A stretch of DNA of 64,000 nucleotides from NCBI RefSeq assembly GCF_016918855.1, contig NZ_JADKYB010000005.1, positions 62,001 through 126,000 on the forward strand, read 5' to 3'. The position numbers and the translations under genes are program-made. Shown piece after piece: positions 28,313 to 41,002 of this stretch. Position 1 is the stretch's first letter. Each line of letters begins with the position of its first letter. Origin of the DNA: Actinacidiphila acididurans (GTDB taxonomy: Bacteria; Actinomycetota; Actinomycetes; Streptomycetales; Streptomycetaceae). Below the pieces are notes generated by a model. That model ran no database searches and was not told where the DNA came from. It saw only the letters and a program-made list of their open reading frames with translations.

Positions 28313-29845
28313 TCAGCCCTGAACCCGGCTCAGCCACGCCAGGGTCCGGCGGATCTCGGCCGGGAACGGGTGGGCGTGCCCGTGCACCCGCTGCGCGTCG
28401 AAGAGCAGGCGGGTCAGGACCTCGTGCGCCGCCGCCCGGTCGCCCGCCGAGAGCAGCAGGTGGGCGATGCGCCGGCGGATCCCGAGCGGCGTGGCCGGAT
28501 CGGTGGCCGCCCACTGCTCGAAGTACGGCAGCAGCACCCGGTACTCGCTCAGCGCCGCCGTGGTGTCGCCGAGTTGTTCCAGGCACTGGGCCGCCTCGTA
28601 CCGGAACCGCAGCGCCTGCCGGTCCGCCCCGCCGTACTGCGACGCGAACTCCTCCCCCAGCCGCCTGAGTTCCGGCAGCGCCCTGCGGTACTGGCCGTCC
28701 TCCATCAACGTCGCCGCATACTGCTTGCGCAGTGCCCGCAGCACCGGCGAGTGCTCGCCGTGCTTGCCGGCGGCGGCCGGGATGATGCCGCCCAGCAGGT
28801 CCACTGCCTGGGTGATCCGGCCGGCGTCGAGCAGCCGCTTGACCTCCTCCACCGCTGTGGCCAGGTCGTCACCGGCGAGCGGCGGGGCCGTCGGCGCGGT
28901 GGCGGGCCGCGGTGGCTGCGGAGCGCCGGCGCGGTCGGGCCAGGGCGCGTGCGGGTGCAGGAAAGGCCGGGTCGGGTCCATCGGGCCGAGTGGCCCGTGG
29001 TGCGCCCCGGGCACGGGCAGTAGCGCGGCCAGTTCCCGGTAGACGTCCTGCGCGCCGGCCGGGCGGTGCTGCGGGTCCTTCGCCAGCAGCCGGAGCACCA
29101 GCGCCTCCAGGGGCTCGGGCACCTCCGGGCGGACCTGACGCAACGGCACCGGCGCCTCGTACAGGTGGCGGTGCAGTACGCCGAGGGCAGTCGATCCGGC
29201 GAACGGCACATGGCCGCTGAGCATTTCGTGCAGCAGCACCCCGAGGGCGTACAGGTCCGTGCGCGGTCCCACGGTGCCGCCCATGGCCTGCTCCGGCGCC
29301 ATGTAAGCGGGGCTGCCGATCGGCGAGCCAGTGTGGGTGAGCCGCGTGGTGTCGGTGTCCAGTACGGACGCCACCCCGAGGTCGAGCACGGTGACCGTAC
29401 CGTCGGGCCGCACGATCACATTGCGCGGCTTGAGGTCGCGGTGCACGATCGGCACGGCGTGCACCGCGGACAGCACCGCGCACATCTGCGCGGCCACCGC
29501 GACCGCCCACTGCCACGGGTACGGGTCGTGCTCCGCGAGATGGTCCCCGAGGTCGGCGCCCTCGACGTACTGCATCACCAGATACAGCTCGTCCCCGTCC
29601 GCTCCCGCGTCGTGAACCGTCACCAGGCCCGGGTGGTCCACCTGCGCCGTGACCCGGCACTCCCGGTCGAAGCGCCGGCGCAGTTCCTCCGCGTCGTCGC
29701 CGTCGGCCACCTTGTCGGGCCGCAGCAGCTTCACCGCGACCCGACGGTCCAGCCGGCGGTCGTACGCCGTCCACACCTGGCCCATGCCGCCCTGGCCGAT
29801 GACCGTGGCGAGTTCGTACCGGCCGGCGATGAGCCGGCCGATCAC
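28313..29845 (-). CDS. Soluble Ser/Thr protein kinase with C-terminal TPR region
   Basis: 510 residues. PknB-type kinase domain at 1-270: GQGGMGQVW glycine loop, ATP-binding Lys 39, HRDLKPRN with catalytic Asp 137, DLG at 155-157 in place of the usual DFG, and YMAPEQ. A Pro-rich hinge is followed by about 170 residues of helical TPR-like repeats (RALRKQYAATLMEDGQYRRA; RYEAAQCLEQLGDTTAAL). No membrane helix or PASTA domain. The GTG start has AAGGAGGAAG upstream and overlaps the stop of the preceding membrane-protein gene (GTGA). That coupling suggests the membrane protein anchors or is phosphorylated by the kinase. Confidence 0.92.
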   Translation of the reverse strand: MIGRLIAGRYELATVIGQGGMGQVWTAYDRRLDRRVAVKLLRPDKVADGDDAEELRRRFDRECRVTAQVDHPGLVTVHDAGADGDELYLVMQYVEGADLGDHLAEHDPYPWQWAVAVAAQMCAVLSAVHAVPIVHRDLKPRNVIVRPDGTVTVLDLGVASVLDTDTTRLTHTGSPIGSPAYMAPEQAMGGTVGPRTDLYALGVLLHEMLSGHVPFAGSTALGVLHRHLYEAPVPLRQVRPEVPEPLEALVLRLLAKDPQHRPAGAQDVYRELAALLPVPGAHHGPLGPMDPTRPFLHPHAPWPDRAGAPQPPRPATAPTAPPLAGDDLATAVEEVKRLLDAGRITQAVDLLGGIIPAAAGKHGEHSPVLRALRKQYAATLMEDGQYRRALPELRRLGEEFASQYGGADRQALRFRYEAAQCLEQLGDTTAALSEYRVLLPYFEQWAATDPATPLGIRRRIAHLLLSAGDRAAAHEVLTRLLFDAQRVHGHAHPFPAEIRRTLAWLSRVQG

Positions 29846-30408
29846 CTGCCTTCCTCCTTGCGCAGGTAGTCGCTCAACTCGTCCAGTTCCGCCTTGACCT
29901 GATCGATCCTCGGGCCGGTCGGCGGCGGGGGCACGGGCGGCTGCTGGGGGTAGCCGTACGGCGGCGGAACGGATATGCCGGGGCCGTTGCCGGGCGCCGC
30001 TCCGGGTATCGGACCCGGTACGTAGCCGTAGGGATAGAGGTGCGGCGGAACGGGCAGCGGTGCCGGCTGCGACTGCCGCCGGGTGCCCCGGATGTCCATG
30101 ATCAGGAAGTAGGTCGGGGTGGCCACCATGCACAGCAGCACCAATGACGTGCCGAGGTTGCTCTGCCAACTGCGCTCGTCGCGCGCGGTGCCGACCATCA
30201 CGAACCCGCTGATCCCGATCAGGGCAACCAGCGGGACCAGCACCCAGTCCAGTGGACGCCGGAGCACCACCGCCAGCCGCAGCACCGACCCCCACGCGCC
30301 GGTTCCCAGGGTCACGACCGGGAGCACCGCGAAGAGCACGCGCAGCCCGATGACCGTCCCGCGGCGGGCGGGAGGGGGCTGTGGCGGCGCGATGCCGGGG
30401 CCGTACAT
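29842..30408 (-). CDS. Membrane protein coupled to the kinase
   Basis: 188 residues. Three or so hydrophobic helices in the first half (LRVLFAVLPVVTLGTGAWGS; DWVLVPLVALIGISGFVMVG; SLVLLCMVATPTYFLIMDI). A Pro/Tyr/Gly-rich cytoplasmic tail follows and a short charged helix at the end (QVKAELDELSDYLRKEEGR). I recognise no named domain. The tail could be a docking or phosphorylation region for the kinase translated directly after it. ATG with GGAG seven bases upstream. Confidence 0.75.
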   Translation of the reverse strand: MYGPGIAPPQPPPARRGTVIGLRVLFAVLPVVTLGTGAWGSVLRLAVVLRRPLDWVLVPLVALIGISGFVMVGTARDERSWQSNLGTSLVLLCMVATPTYFLIMDIRGTRRQSQPAPLPVPPHLYPYGYVPGPIPGAAPGNGPGISVPPPYGYPQQPPVPPPPTGPRIDQVKAELDELSDYLRKEEGR

Positions 30409-30536
30409 CCTGTGCTCCTGGACGTGGTTGCTCGGTGGTCGGTGGTCTGCTGGGCGGGGCCCGAGGTCCCGGATGCTGTGAGCGTAGCGGCCCGCGGCGA
30501 CGGGCGGTGCCCGGTCGACCACCGGCCTGTGGACAA

Positions 30537-32585
30537 CTATTCCGGCCGCACCGTGCCGTCGGTCAGCCCGTCGTACAGCCCCTGGACCAGTTGCTCCCCC
30601 AGCTGGGCTGTCTGGCGCAGCGCCTCCTCGAACCCGGCCAGGGTCCGGAAGCGCTCGCCGTACCGGCGCTGGTCGGCCAGCGGCAGGCGCGGCACCTGCA
30701 GCCGGCGGACGTCGAGCCGGGTCGCCGTGGACGCATAGCTGCTCGCCTGCCGGTTGTTGGCCGTGCCCCGCAGGAACCCCGCGAGGAACCACGGGTCGAG
30801 GGCGGTGGTGTCCGCGCGCAACAGGTACAGGTTGCGGCCCAGCGCCGCGCCCGCCTCCGCCTCGCCGACAACCCGGGCCACGGCGCCGCCGCCCAGCACG
30901 GGGACGACCACGTCACCGGGCTCGGTGAGCACCGGCTCCTCGGCGGACGCGTCCGGCTGGGCGGCCGGGAGCGTGCCGGTGGGGCCCGAGCCGGCGATCA
31001 CGTCGTGCTCGGTGAGGACCGCGGGCGCTGGAGTCGTGCCGTCCACCGCGGCGGTACCGGTGCCGCCCGCTCGCATCAGCAGGGTCCCGGCGCGGGCGAG
31101 TTCACCGATGCTGGTGGTCGGCCAGCGGGCCGGCTCGCCGGGCGTGGCCGGTGGCGGGGCCAGTTCCGTGGTGCGGCGCAGGGTGGCGGCCAGCAGGTCC
31201 CGGACCTCGGCGAGCCCGGCGGCTCCGGCCGCGGCGGGCGGCGGCAGATGACGCGCCGGGGCCAGGTCCACGTCGTCGTCGAGCAGCTCGATGACGGGCA
31301 CCGTCCGGCATATCCCGGGGCGGGCCTCGGCAGTGCCGTGTCGGTCGAAGGCCTGCCACGCGTCGAGCACCGCCGACCTGACGGCGTGCCAGGGCACCCT
31401 CTCGGCGGCCTGACCCGGCACCGCAGAGGCGTCGACGAGCAGCAGGTCCGGCGCGGGACGGGCCTGGGCACCGGGCCGGCGCAGCACCCATATGTGCAGA
31501 GGAATGCCGTAGGGCGGCGCCGCCCCGGCGGGCAGCGCTATCACGGCACGCAACGCGCCGCGGCGCAGCAGATCGGCCCTGATCCTTCGGCCGGACCGGC
31601 GGGAGGCGGCGGCGGGCGGCATGAGCATCACGACCGTGCCCTCGTCCCGGACATGGGCCAGGGCGTGCTGCAGCCAGGCCAGCTCGGACTCGGCGCGGGC
31701 CGGGAAGCCGTACTCCCACCGGGGGTCGTAACCGAGCTCGTCGTGGCCCCAGTTGCGGTCGTTGAACGGTGGATGGCACAGCACGGCATCCGCGTTCAGA
31801 CCGCTGAAAGCGTCCGAGCGCAGGCTGTCGCCGGTGTGAACGCGGATTCGGATCGCCGGGTCGGTGGCGAGGGCGAGCCGGAGTGCCGTGAGGGCGGCCA
31901 GGTCGGGATCGGTCTCCTGCGCGTGCACCTCCTCGGTCGCGGCAGCGGCCCGCAGCAGGGAGCCGGTGCCGGCGGCCGGATCGAGGACGCTGCGCGGTGA
32001 GCCGCCGGCCAGGGCGGACATCAGCTCGGCGGGCTCGGGCGGGGTGAGGGTGAACTGTCGGGGGTTGGCATCGAGATAACGACCGAGCAGGAACTCGTAG
32101 GCCTGCCCGGGGCTGGTGTCGCGGGCCAGCTCGGCGGCCGCGGTCAGCAATGCGGCATCGTCCCCGAACGACTCGGGCAACCGAACGGGATGCCGTGAGC
32201 CGAGTCTTGCGGTGAGCGCCGCATCCATGTCATCGGGCAGTCGTGCTCCCGCCGGGGTGTCGGGGGTGTAGCTGACCGACAGGCCCGGGCGTTCGTGGAT
32301 CAGCAGGAGGAACGAGCCCGCGATCCGCAGGGCGGCGGGTGTGCCGGCGGGGTGGCCGTCGGCCTGCTGCCAGGCCCTTTCCCGGATGGGAACGGCGGAC
32401 AGCTTGCCCTGCTCGCGCAACCAGCGCTCGACCGCGGAGAGCTCGAAGGTCGGGCTGGTCTCCGTGCCGCCCACGGGTTTGGGGAAGTCGTCGTGCCGGC
32501 GCCGCCAGTTGCTGACGGCCGCGCGCCCCACGCCGGCCAGCCTGGCGATGGCCGCCGAGGTCACCTCGGTCGAGTTCTCCGACAC
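30537..32585 (-). CDS. HTH / N6-adenine-type DNA methylase / specificity-like fusion protein
   Basis: 682 residues. Residues 1-60 look like a winged or MerR-like helix-turn-helix (AIARLAGVGRAAVSNWRRR). Residues of about 150-430 are a type I (HsdM-like) methyltransferase: SAM loop LDPAAGTGSL (202-210) and, in the motif IV position, CHPPFND (271-274) where catalytic enzymes have N/D/S-PP-Y/F. The last 200 residues resemble an HsdS target-recognition half (DVVVPVLGGGAVARV; LDVRRLQVPRLPLADQRRYG) with a terminal helix. No restriction subunit is nearby. It may be an orphan methylase or a DNA-binding regulator. GTG start with AAAGGAG. Confidence 0.82.
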   Translation of the reverse strand: MSENSTEVTSAAIARLAGVGRAAVSNWRRRHDDFPKPVGGTETSPTFELSAVERWLREQGKLSAVPIRERAWQQADGHPAGTPAALRIAGSFLLLIHERPGLSVSYTPDTPAGARLPDDMDAALTARLGSRHPVRLPESFGDDAALLTAAAELARDTSPGQAYEFLLGRYLDANPRQFTLTPPEPAELMSALAGGSPRSVLDPAAGTGSLLRAAAATEEVHAQETDPDLAALTALRLALATDPAIRIRVHTGDSLRSDAFSGLNADAVLCHPPFNDRNWGHDELGYDPRWEYGFPARAESELAWLQHALAHVRDEGTVVMLMPPAAASRRSGRRIRADLLRRGALRAVIALPAGAAPPYGIPLHIWVLRRPGAQARPAPDLLLVDASAVPGQAAERVPWHAVRSAVLDAWQAFDRHGTAEARPGICRTVPVIELLDDDVDLAPARHLPPPAAAGAAGLAEVRDLLAATLRRTTELAPPPATPGEPARWPTTSIGELARAGTLLMRAGGTGTAAVDGTTPAPAVLTEHDVIAGSGPTGTLPAAQPDASAEEPVLTEPGDVVVPVLGGGAVARVVGEAEAGAALGRNLYLLRADTTALDPWFLAGFLRGTANNRQASSYASTATRLDVRRLQVPRLPLADQRRYGERFRTLAGFEEALRQTAQLGEQLVQGLYDGLTDGTVRPE

Positions 32586-32705
32586 CGCCCACTCCTTTCC
32601 CCGTTGGCCGGCCCGTGTCCGGTGCCCGCGCCACCTCCCCGTGCACGCCTGCCGCGCATGTGACATCGAGCATACCCAGCGATCCGCGCCCGACCGCTTC
32701 ACGGC

Positions 32706-32778
32706 GTGAACTTCACTCCTTCGAGAGATCATGTTGACTCGGTTCACAGCAGATGCTCTCATTGACGCAACGGTTCAC
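32706..32778. promoter_or_regulatory. Divergent control region with GTGAA palindrome and CGGTTCAC repeats
   Basis: GTGAA-C-TTCAC is at 32706-32716. CGGTTCAC occurs at 32740-32747 and 32771-32778, 31 bases apart (about three turns). TTGACT at 32734-32739 with TCTCAT 17 bases on could be the promoter of the lipoprotein gene. The methylase fusion encoded to the left has an N-terminal HTH and is a possible ligand of these sites; that is a guess. Confidence 0.4.
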
Positions 32779-32816
32779 GGGCCGCCCGGCCCGCTCGATC
32801 ACAGGGGGGAATCACC

Positions 32817-33515
32817 ATGTCCAGGTCCACGATCACCTCGCTCGCCGCCTTCGGTGCCGTCGTCGTGGCGGTGGCGGCCGGCGCCGTAGCGTGCGGTCCC
32901 GCGAAGGACTCCTCGGCACCGCCGGCCGGCGCGACCACCCGCGCCACCGCTTCCGCGCCCGCGACACACAAGGACGACAAGGGCTCCGGCACGAGCGGTA
33001 CGCCGACCGCGCGGCCGGCGTTCAAGGGGAACGGCACGTACCGGGTCGGCGCCGACATAGCCCCCGGCACGTACCTGACCAGCGGAAACGGCGACGGGAT
33101 GTGCTACTGGGAGCGGGCCAAGGACGCCTCGGGCGACATGGACTCGGTCCTGGCCAACGACAACGTCACGGGGAGCAGCTACGTGACGATCACCAGGGCC
33201 GACAAGATCTTCAAGACCACGGACTGCAAGGACTGGTACGCCGTGCCGGCGAAGGCAGGCGCCCCGAAGTCCCCGAAGGCGCAGATATCCGGCGACGGCA
33301 TGTACAAGGTGGGCGCCGACATGCAGCCCGGCACCTACCGGAGCACCGGCAACGCCGATGGCAACTGCTACTGGGAGCGCGCCAAGGACGCGCTGCACGG
33401 CACCGATTCGATCATCGCGAACGACAATGTCACCGGCACCGCCATCGTGACGATCGCCCACACCGACGCCTACTTCAAGAGCAGTGGCTGCGGCGACTGG
33501 CGCAAGACCGGCTGA
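32817..33515 (+). CDS. Lipoprotein with two copies of a 70-residue domain
   Basis: 232 residues. Lipobox VAC with Cys 26 and a Ser/Thr/Lys-rich linker. Then two tandem repeats, about residues 70-144 and 157-231. Each has G-x-Y-x-VGAD-x-x-PGTY, a CYWERAKDA block, ANDNVTG, and a Cys followed by DW (DCKDWYA; GCGDWRK). The paired cysteines within each repeat could form a disulfide. I know this repeat only from uncharacterised actinobacterial surface proteins. Start at ATG 32817 after AGGGGG. Confidence 0.8.
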   Translation: MSRSTITSLAAFGAVVVAVAAGAVACGPAKDSSAPPAGATTRATASAPATHKDDKGSGTSGTPTARPAFKGNGTYRVGADIAPGTYLTSGNGDGMCYWERAKDASGDMDSVLANDNVTGSSYVTITRADKIFKTTDCKDWYAVPAKAGAPKSPKAQISGDGMYKVGADMQPGTYRSTGNADGNCYWERAKDALHGTDSIIANDNVTGTAIVTIAHTDAYFKSSGCGDWRKTG

Positions 33516-33739
33516 CCGGATCTTTCACGCACCGCAGCAACGCAACGGGGCATGGCGGTGACCGGGCTCCAGGGCAGGTCGTGCGGGTCGGCCTGGGGGT
33601 GCGCGGCGCGGGTGACCGGCCAGTGACGGGTCAGTTACGGCCAGGGGAGGTGATAGGGGTGTCCGGTGGGTCCCCTGGGCACAGCGGCGTCCCGTATCTT
33701 TTCCGGCAGACCCCGACCCGCTTCCACGGGAGGACGACG

Positions 33740-35293
33740 ATGGACAGGGCCGAGGCCGTCATACCGGCGCAGGGCACCGGAGCCGCCGAGAACGCCGACG
33801 CCCAGGAAGGGGCCGGCGGGGCGGGCGAGCCCGGGGCCGCGGGCACCGGTGGCGCGACCGGGACCGGACGGTGGCTGCGGGCGCCTGGGGTGCGGATGGA
33901 CCCGTACCTGCTGGCGGGGGGCTTCTTCGTCCTGTACGCGATGTTGTCGATCACCCGCTACCGGCAGATGCTCACCATGTCCTGGGACCTGGGCATCTTC
34001 GAGCAGGCCGTGAAGTCCTACGCGCACTTCCATGCGCCGGTCGCCGACCTCAAGGGTCCCGGCTTCGACATCCTCGGCGACCACTTCAGCCCCGTCACCG
34101 CCCTGCTCGCTCCCTTCTACCGGCTGTTCCCCACACCGGTCACGCTCCTCACCGCGCAGGCGCTGCTGTTCGCCCTCTCGATCATCCCGATCACCCGTGT
34201 CACGGCCCAACTGCTGGGTCGGGGCAAGGGACTCGCGGTCGGCACGGCCTACGCACTGTCGTGGGGCGTGCAGAAGGCGGTTCAGTTCGACTTCCACGAG
34301 ATCGCGTTCGCGATGCCGATGATCGCGTTCTCACTCGAAGCAGTGCTCCGCAAGCGGTGGACCGCAGCCGTCGTGTGGGCGCTGCCCCTGGTCTTCGTCA
34401 AGGAGGACATGGGGGTGACGGCCGCGGCCATCGGGGCGATCGTGTGGTGGCGGCTGCGGCAGGAGCCGGAGCCCGCGCCGGGCGAGGAGGACGGCGAGGG
34501 GCGGGAGCGGCTGAGTGACGCGCTGCGGTACGGGCCGTGGGCGATCGGGCTGATCGGGTTCGGGGTGGCGGCGTCGGCACTGGAGTTCGGGGTGATCATC
34601 CCGGCGTTCAACAGCGGGGGCGCGTACGACTACTGGAACAAGCTCAGCGGGAACGGCGCACCCATGCCGGGGCACATACCGCTGGCCACCGCGGTGCACA
34701 CCCTGTTGTGGATTCTGCTGCCGACGAGCGGCCTGCTGGCGCTGCGGTCGCCGTTGCTGCTGGCGGCGCTGCCGACGATCGGGTGGCGCTTCATCTCGCA
34801 CGACGACCACTACTGGGGCACCGACTGGCACTACAGCGCGGTGCTGATGCCGGTGGTGACGCTGGCGTTGGTGGACGCGGCCGCGCGGTCCCGGGAGAGT
34901 TCGTGGCCGTGGTTGCGGTCGTATGCGGCGGGGGCGCCGGCCGCGGTGGCGGGGGCGGCGGTGGCGCTGACGATGAGCATGCCGTTGTGGTCGCTGACGC
35001 AGGGCGCCACGTACAAGATTGACGCGCACACCAAGGCAGTGGAGAAGCTGCTGGACGAGATCCCGAACGGGGCGACCGTGGAGGCGAACGTCGGCCCGAT
35101 CAGCCGGCTGGTGCACCGGACGACGGTGTACTGGGTGGGTGACACGCCGGGGGTGACGCCGGACTACATCGCGCTGGACAACACGTCGGGGTGGGTGCCG
35201 GACCCGGCGACGTACGCCAGGCAGTTGCACCCGGCGGCGACGTACACGGTGATCGCGAGCTCGGAGGGTTACGTGATCATGCGGCGCGGCTGA
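33740..35293 (+). CDS. DUF2079 polytopic membrane protein
   Basis: 517 residues. After a 50-residue Ala/Gly-rich cytoplasmic N terminus come about nine to ten hydrophobic helices. The first luminal loop has MSWDLGIFEQAVKSYAHF and GPGFDILGDHFSPV, the acidic and histidine features that mark DUF2079. A later FISHDDHYWGTDWHYSAV block agrees. The fold is GT-C glycosyltransferase-like, so it may use a lipid-linked sugar; no substrate is known. ATG with GGGAGG upstream. Confidence 0.85.
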   Translation: MDRAEAVIPAQGTGAAENADAQEGAGGAGEPGAAGTGGATGTGRWLRAPGVRMDPYLLAGGFFVLYAMLSITRYRQMLTMSWDLGIFEQAVKSYAHFHAPVADLKGPGFDILGDHFSPVTALLAPFYRLFPTPVTLLTAQALLFALSIIPITRVTAQLLGRGKGLAVGTAYALSWGVQKAVQFDFHEIAFAMPMIAFSLEAVLRKRWTAAVVWALPLVFVKEDMGVTAAAIGAIVWWRLRQEPEPAPGEEDGEGRERLSDALRYGPWAIGLIGFGVAASALEFGVIIPAFNSGGAYDYWNKLSGNGAPMPGHIPLATAVHTLLWILLPTSGLLALRSPLLLAALPTIGWRFISHDDHYWGTDWHYSAVLMPVVTLALVDAAARSRESSWPWLRSYAAGAPAAVAGAAVALTMSMPLWSLTQGATYKIDAHTKAVEKLLDEIPNGATVEANVGPISRLVHRTTVYWVGDTPGVTPDYIALDNTSGWVPDPATYARQLHPAATYTVIASSEGYVIMRRG

Positions 35294-35304
35294 GGGCGCC
35301 GGGG

Positions 35305-36231
35305 TCAGGAGAGCGGGTAGTCGACGTAGGCGAAGCGGCGGCTGTCGGGGGCCCAGCTGTTGACGTTGAGGGTGCCCTGGCCGCCGAAGAGGGTGAGGAC
35401 GTCGCGCGGGGTGCCGCCGTCGGGGTCGATGCGGCGCAGGAGCACTTCGCGGTCGGCCGGGTGGCCCTCGGTGCCGGGCGGGAAGCTGACATAGAGGACG
35501 TGGCGGCCGTCGGGTGAGAGGTGGGGGAACCAGTTGACGCGTTCGTCGGAGGTGAGCCGGGTGAGGCCGGTGCCGTCGGGACGCATCCGGAAGAGCTGGG
35601 CGTGGCCGGGCGCAGCGGCGCCGTGCTCGGAGTTGAAGTAGAGGTAGGCGCCGTCCGGGCTGAACTCGGGGCCGTCGGCGGGGGCGGGGCTGTCGGTCAG
35701 GCGGGTGTCGGGGCCGCCGGCGGCCGGAATGGTGAAGATGTTGCGGTAGCCCCATTCGTCGCCGCCGTAGGGTTCGACGCCGACGTAGGCCAGGGTGCGG
35801 CCGTCCGGTGAGATGCCGTGCAGGAAGTGCCGGAAGGGGCCGGGCCCGCGGTCGTTGGTGACCCGCCGGGCCGGGCCGCCGTCGAAGGGGACGGCGTGGA
35901 TGTGGCCGTCGCCCGCCGAGAGGTAGACGGTGCGCCCGTCCGGGGAGAGCACGTGGTCGTTGTTGGCGTCGGTGATGCCGCCGGTGTCGATCACCCCGGG
36001 CCCCGCCGCAGAGCCGTCGGCGGACCCGTCGGCGGCGATGCGCAGCAGCAGCCCGTCCTGGTTGAAGACCAGCCAGCGGCCGTCCGGGGACCAGTTGGGC
36101 GCTTCGAGGGCGCTGTCGGACGTCTCGTGGACGAGCCGCGGCTCACCGCCGTCGATGTCGGCCACCAGCAGCCGCGCGCGCTGCCCGGGGGCCAGCGGCC
36201 GTACGTTCGTGCCCTTGCCCGTGATCGTCAC
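35305..36231 (-). CDS. TolB-like PD40 beta-propeller protein
   Basis: 308 residues, no signal peptide. Repeated WSPDGRWLVF / LSPDGRTVYL / ISPDGRTLAYVG / FSPDGAYLYF / LSPDGRHVLYV blades, about six in all, as in TolB and the propeller of prolyl oligopeptidases. No peptidase domain is attached. It probably reads or binds a ligand in the cytoplasm. GTG start; convergent with the DUF2079 gene, 11 bases between stops. Confidence 0.82.
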   Translation of the reverse strand: MTITGKGTNVRPLAPGQRARLLVADIDGGEPRLVHETSDSALEAPNWSPDGRWLVFNQDGLLLRIAADGSADGSAAGPGVIDTGGITDANNDHVLSPDGRTVYLSAGDGHIHAVPFDGGPARRVTNDRGPGPFRHFLHGISPDGRTLAYVGVEPYGGDEWGYRNIFTIPAAGGPDTRLTDSPAPADGPEFSPDGAYLYFNSEHGAAAPGHAQLFRMRPDGTGLTRLTSDERVNWFPHLSPDGRHVLYVSFPPGTEGHPADREVLLRRIDPDGGTPRDVLTLFGGQGTLNVNSWAPDSRRFAYVDYPLS

Positions 36232-36364
36232 AGCCGCACTGTAACCGCGGGCCGGGCCCGGTCACGAGGGGTGGCGGAGAAGCGCGGGGCTTCTGGCAGG
36301 CAGTGTCCGACTCCGTCCGAGGTTGTCCACAGGTTGCCGGAACCGCCCGCTACGCACATCGCCG

Positions 36365-37396
36365 ATGGACCACAATGTGTACATGGACGGTGACTGGAAG
36401 CAACAATTGGACGCGCTGCACGACGGGTTGGTGCGGCGCGACGACCCCGCGGCGTGGGTGACCGAGATGGACGCGATGGACGCCTCGCAGCGTTATCCGG
36501 ACGTCGCGGTGCGCGGGCCGCTGTTCGGCGTCGCCGCCCTGGACCCCGCCGCCGGGCCCGGCTGGCGGCTGCTGAAGCCGGTGATGGACGGCATGCCCCA
36601 GCAGGCCAGGGACGCGCTCAACTCCCACCTGTGGTTCACCGCCAAGGACGGTACGCAGGACCGTGCGGTACGGCGGGAACTGCTCGCCGCGGTGGACGTG
36701 CTGGAGCGCGAACCGGTCAATGAGCTCGAGGTGCTGGGCGTGCGGTACCGGGTGGTGCGCGGGGACGAGTTCGCCCGCACCGGCCCGGAGGGGCTGGAGC
36801 CGCCGCGCCCCACCGACGCCGAGCCGCCCGACATCTCCTGGGACGGGCCGGACGCTGGGCCGTCGCCGGACCTGGGACACCCGCTCGACCCCACCGGCCC
36901 GGCGGGGCTCATGGCGGGCGCCCTGCGGCTGGCGATGCAGGACTTCACCTACGCCGGGGCCAGGTTCCCCGCGCGGGTGCGGCGCGATTCGGAGCGGGCG
37001 GTGGTGACGCACCCGCAGGTGGCGCTGCTGCCCGTCACCTTCAGGGTGGTCGAGAACAGCGGGCACGGATGGAGTTCGCACGGCACGTTCATGTCCACGC
37101 CGCACGGGGCCCGCCGCCTGCTGTACTCCGCGCTGACCGAGACCTGGCCCCTGATCCAGAACTTCGGCCGGCGCGAGAAGGAGCTGTACGGCCGGGCGGC
37201 CGAGAAGTTCAGGGCCCGGGGCCGCGCGGACGAGATGCGGGTGGACGGCCGCCGCTTCCGTATCTGCCGCGCCGAGCGCATGGTCCGGTGCGGGCCGGAC
37301 GGCCCGGAGCCGCCGCGGCCCTCCGACCAGGACGACTACGGCCCGGTCAAGATCCACCCGACCATGGACGAGGAGGGCGCCTTGACCTACGACTGA
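36365..37396 (+). CDS. DUF5954-like conserved protein
   Basis: 343 residues. It opens with DGDWKQQLDALHDGLVRRDD. Two similar halves contain YRVVRGDEF and FRICRAERMVR, each followed by GPEGLEPPRPTD or GPDGPEPPRPSD, which points to an internal duplication. No catalytic motif, signal peptide or membrane helix. Streptomycetes carry several such proteins, of unknown role. The start is unsure: ATG at 36365 and ATG at 36383 are both in frame and neither has a ribosome site, so the message may be leaderless. Confidence 0.72.
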   Translation: MDHNVYMDGDWKQQLDALHDGLVRRDDPAAWVTEMDAMDASQRYPDVAVRGPLFGVAALDPAAGPGWRLLKPVMDGMPQQARDALNSHLWFTAKDGTQDRAVRRELLAAVDVLEREPVNELEVLGVRYRVVRGDEFARTGPEGLEPPRPTDAEPPDISWDGPDAGPSPDLGHPLDPTGPAGLMAGALRLAMQDFTYAGARFPARVRRDSERAVVTHPQVALLPVTFRVVENSGHGWSSHGTFMSTPHGARRLLYSALTETWPLIQNFGRREKELYGRAAEKFRARGRADEMRVDGRRFRICRAERMVRCGPDGPEPPRPSDQDDYGPVKIHPTMDEEGALTYD

Positions 37397-37398
37397 TC

Positions 37399-37425
37399 CG
37401 GCCGCTCCCCGGCGGAGAGCGGCCG
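37399..37425. terminator. Bidirectional terminator hairpin
   Basis: CGGCCGCTC and GAGCGGCCG form a 9-bp stem with a 9-base loop. It begins two bases after the DUF5954-like stop and ends ten bases before the mfd stop, so it serves both convergent genes. Confidence 0.7.
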
Positions 37426-37435
37426 AACCTCCCTG

Positions 37436-41002
<3,567 letters not shown>

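Noticed and set aside
30409-30792. Longer start for the kinase-linked membrane protein
   Set aside because: The added residues are Arg/Pro/Ala without a ribosome site; ATG 30408 has GGAG at the right distance.
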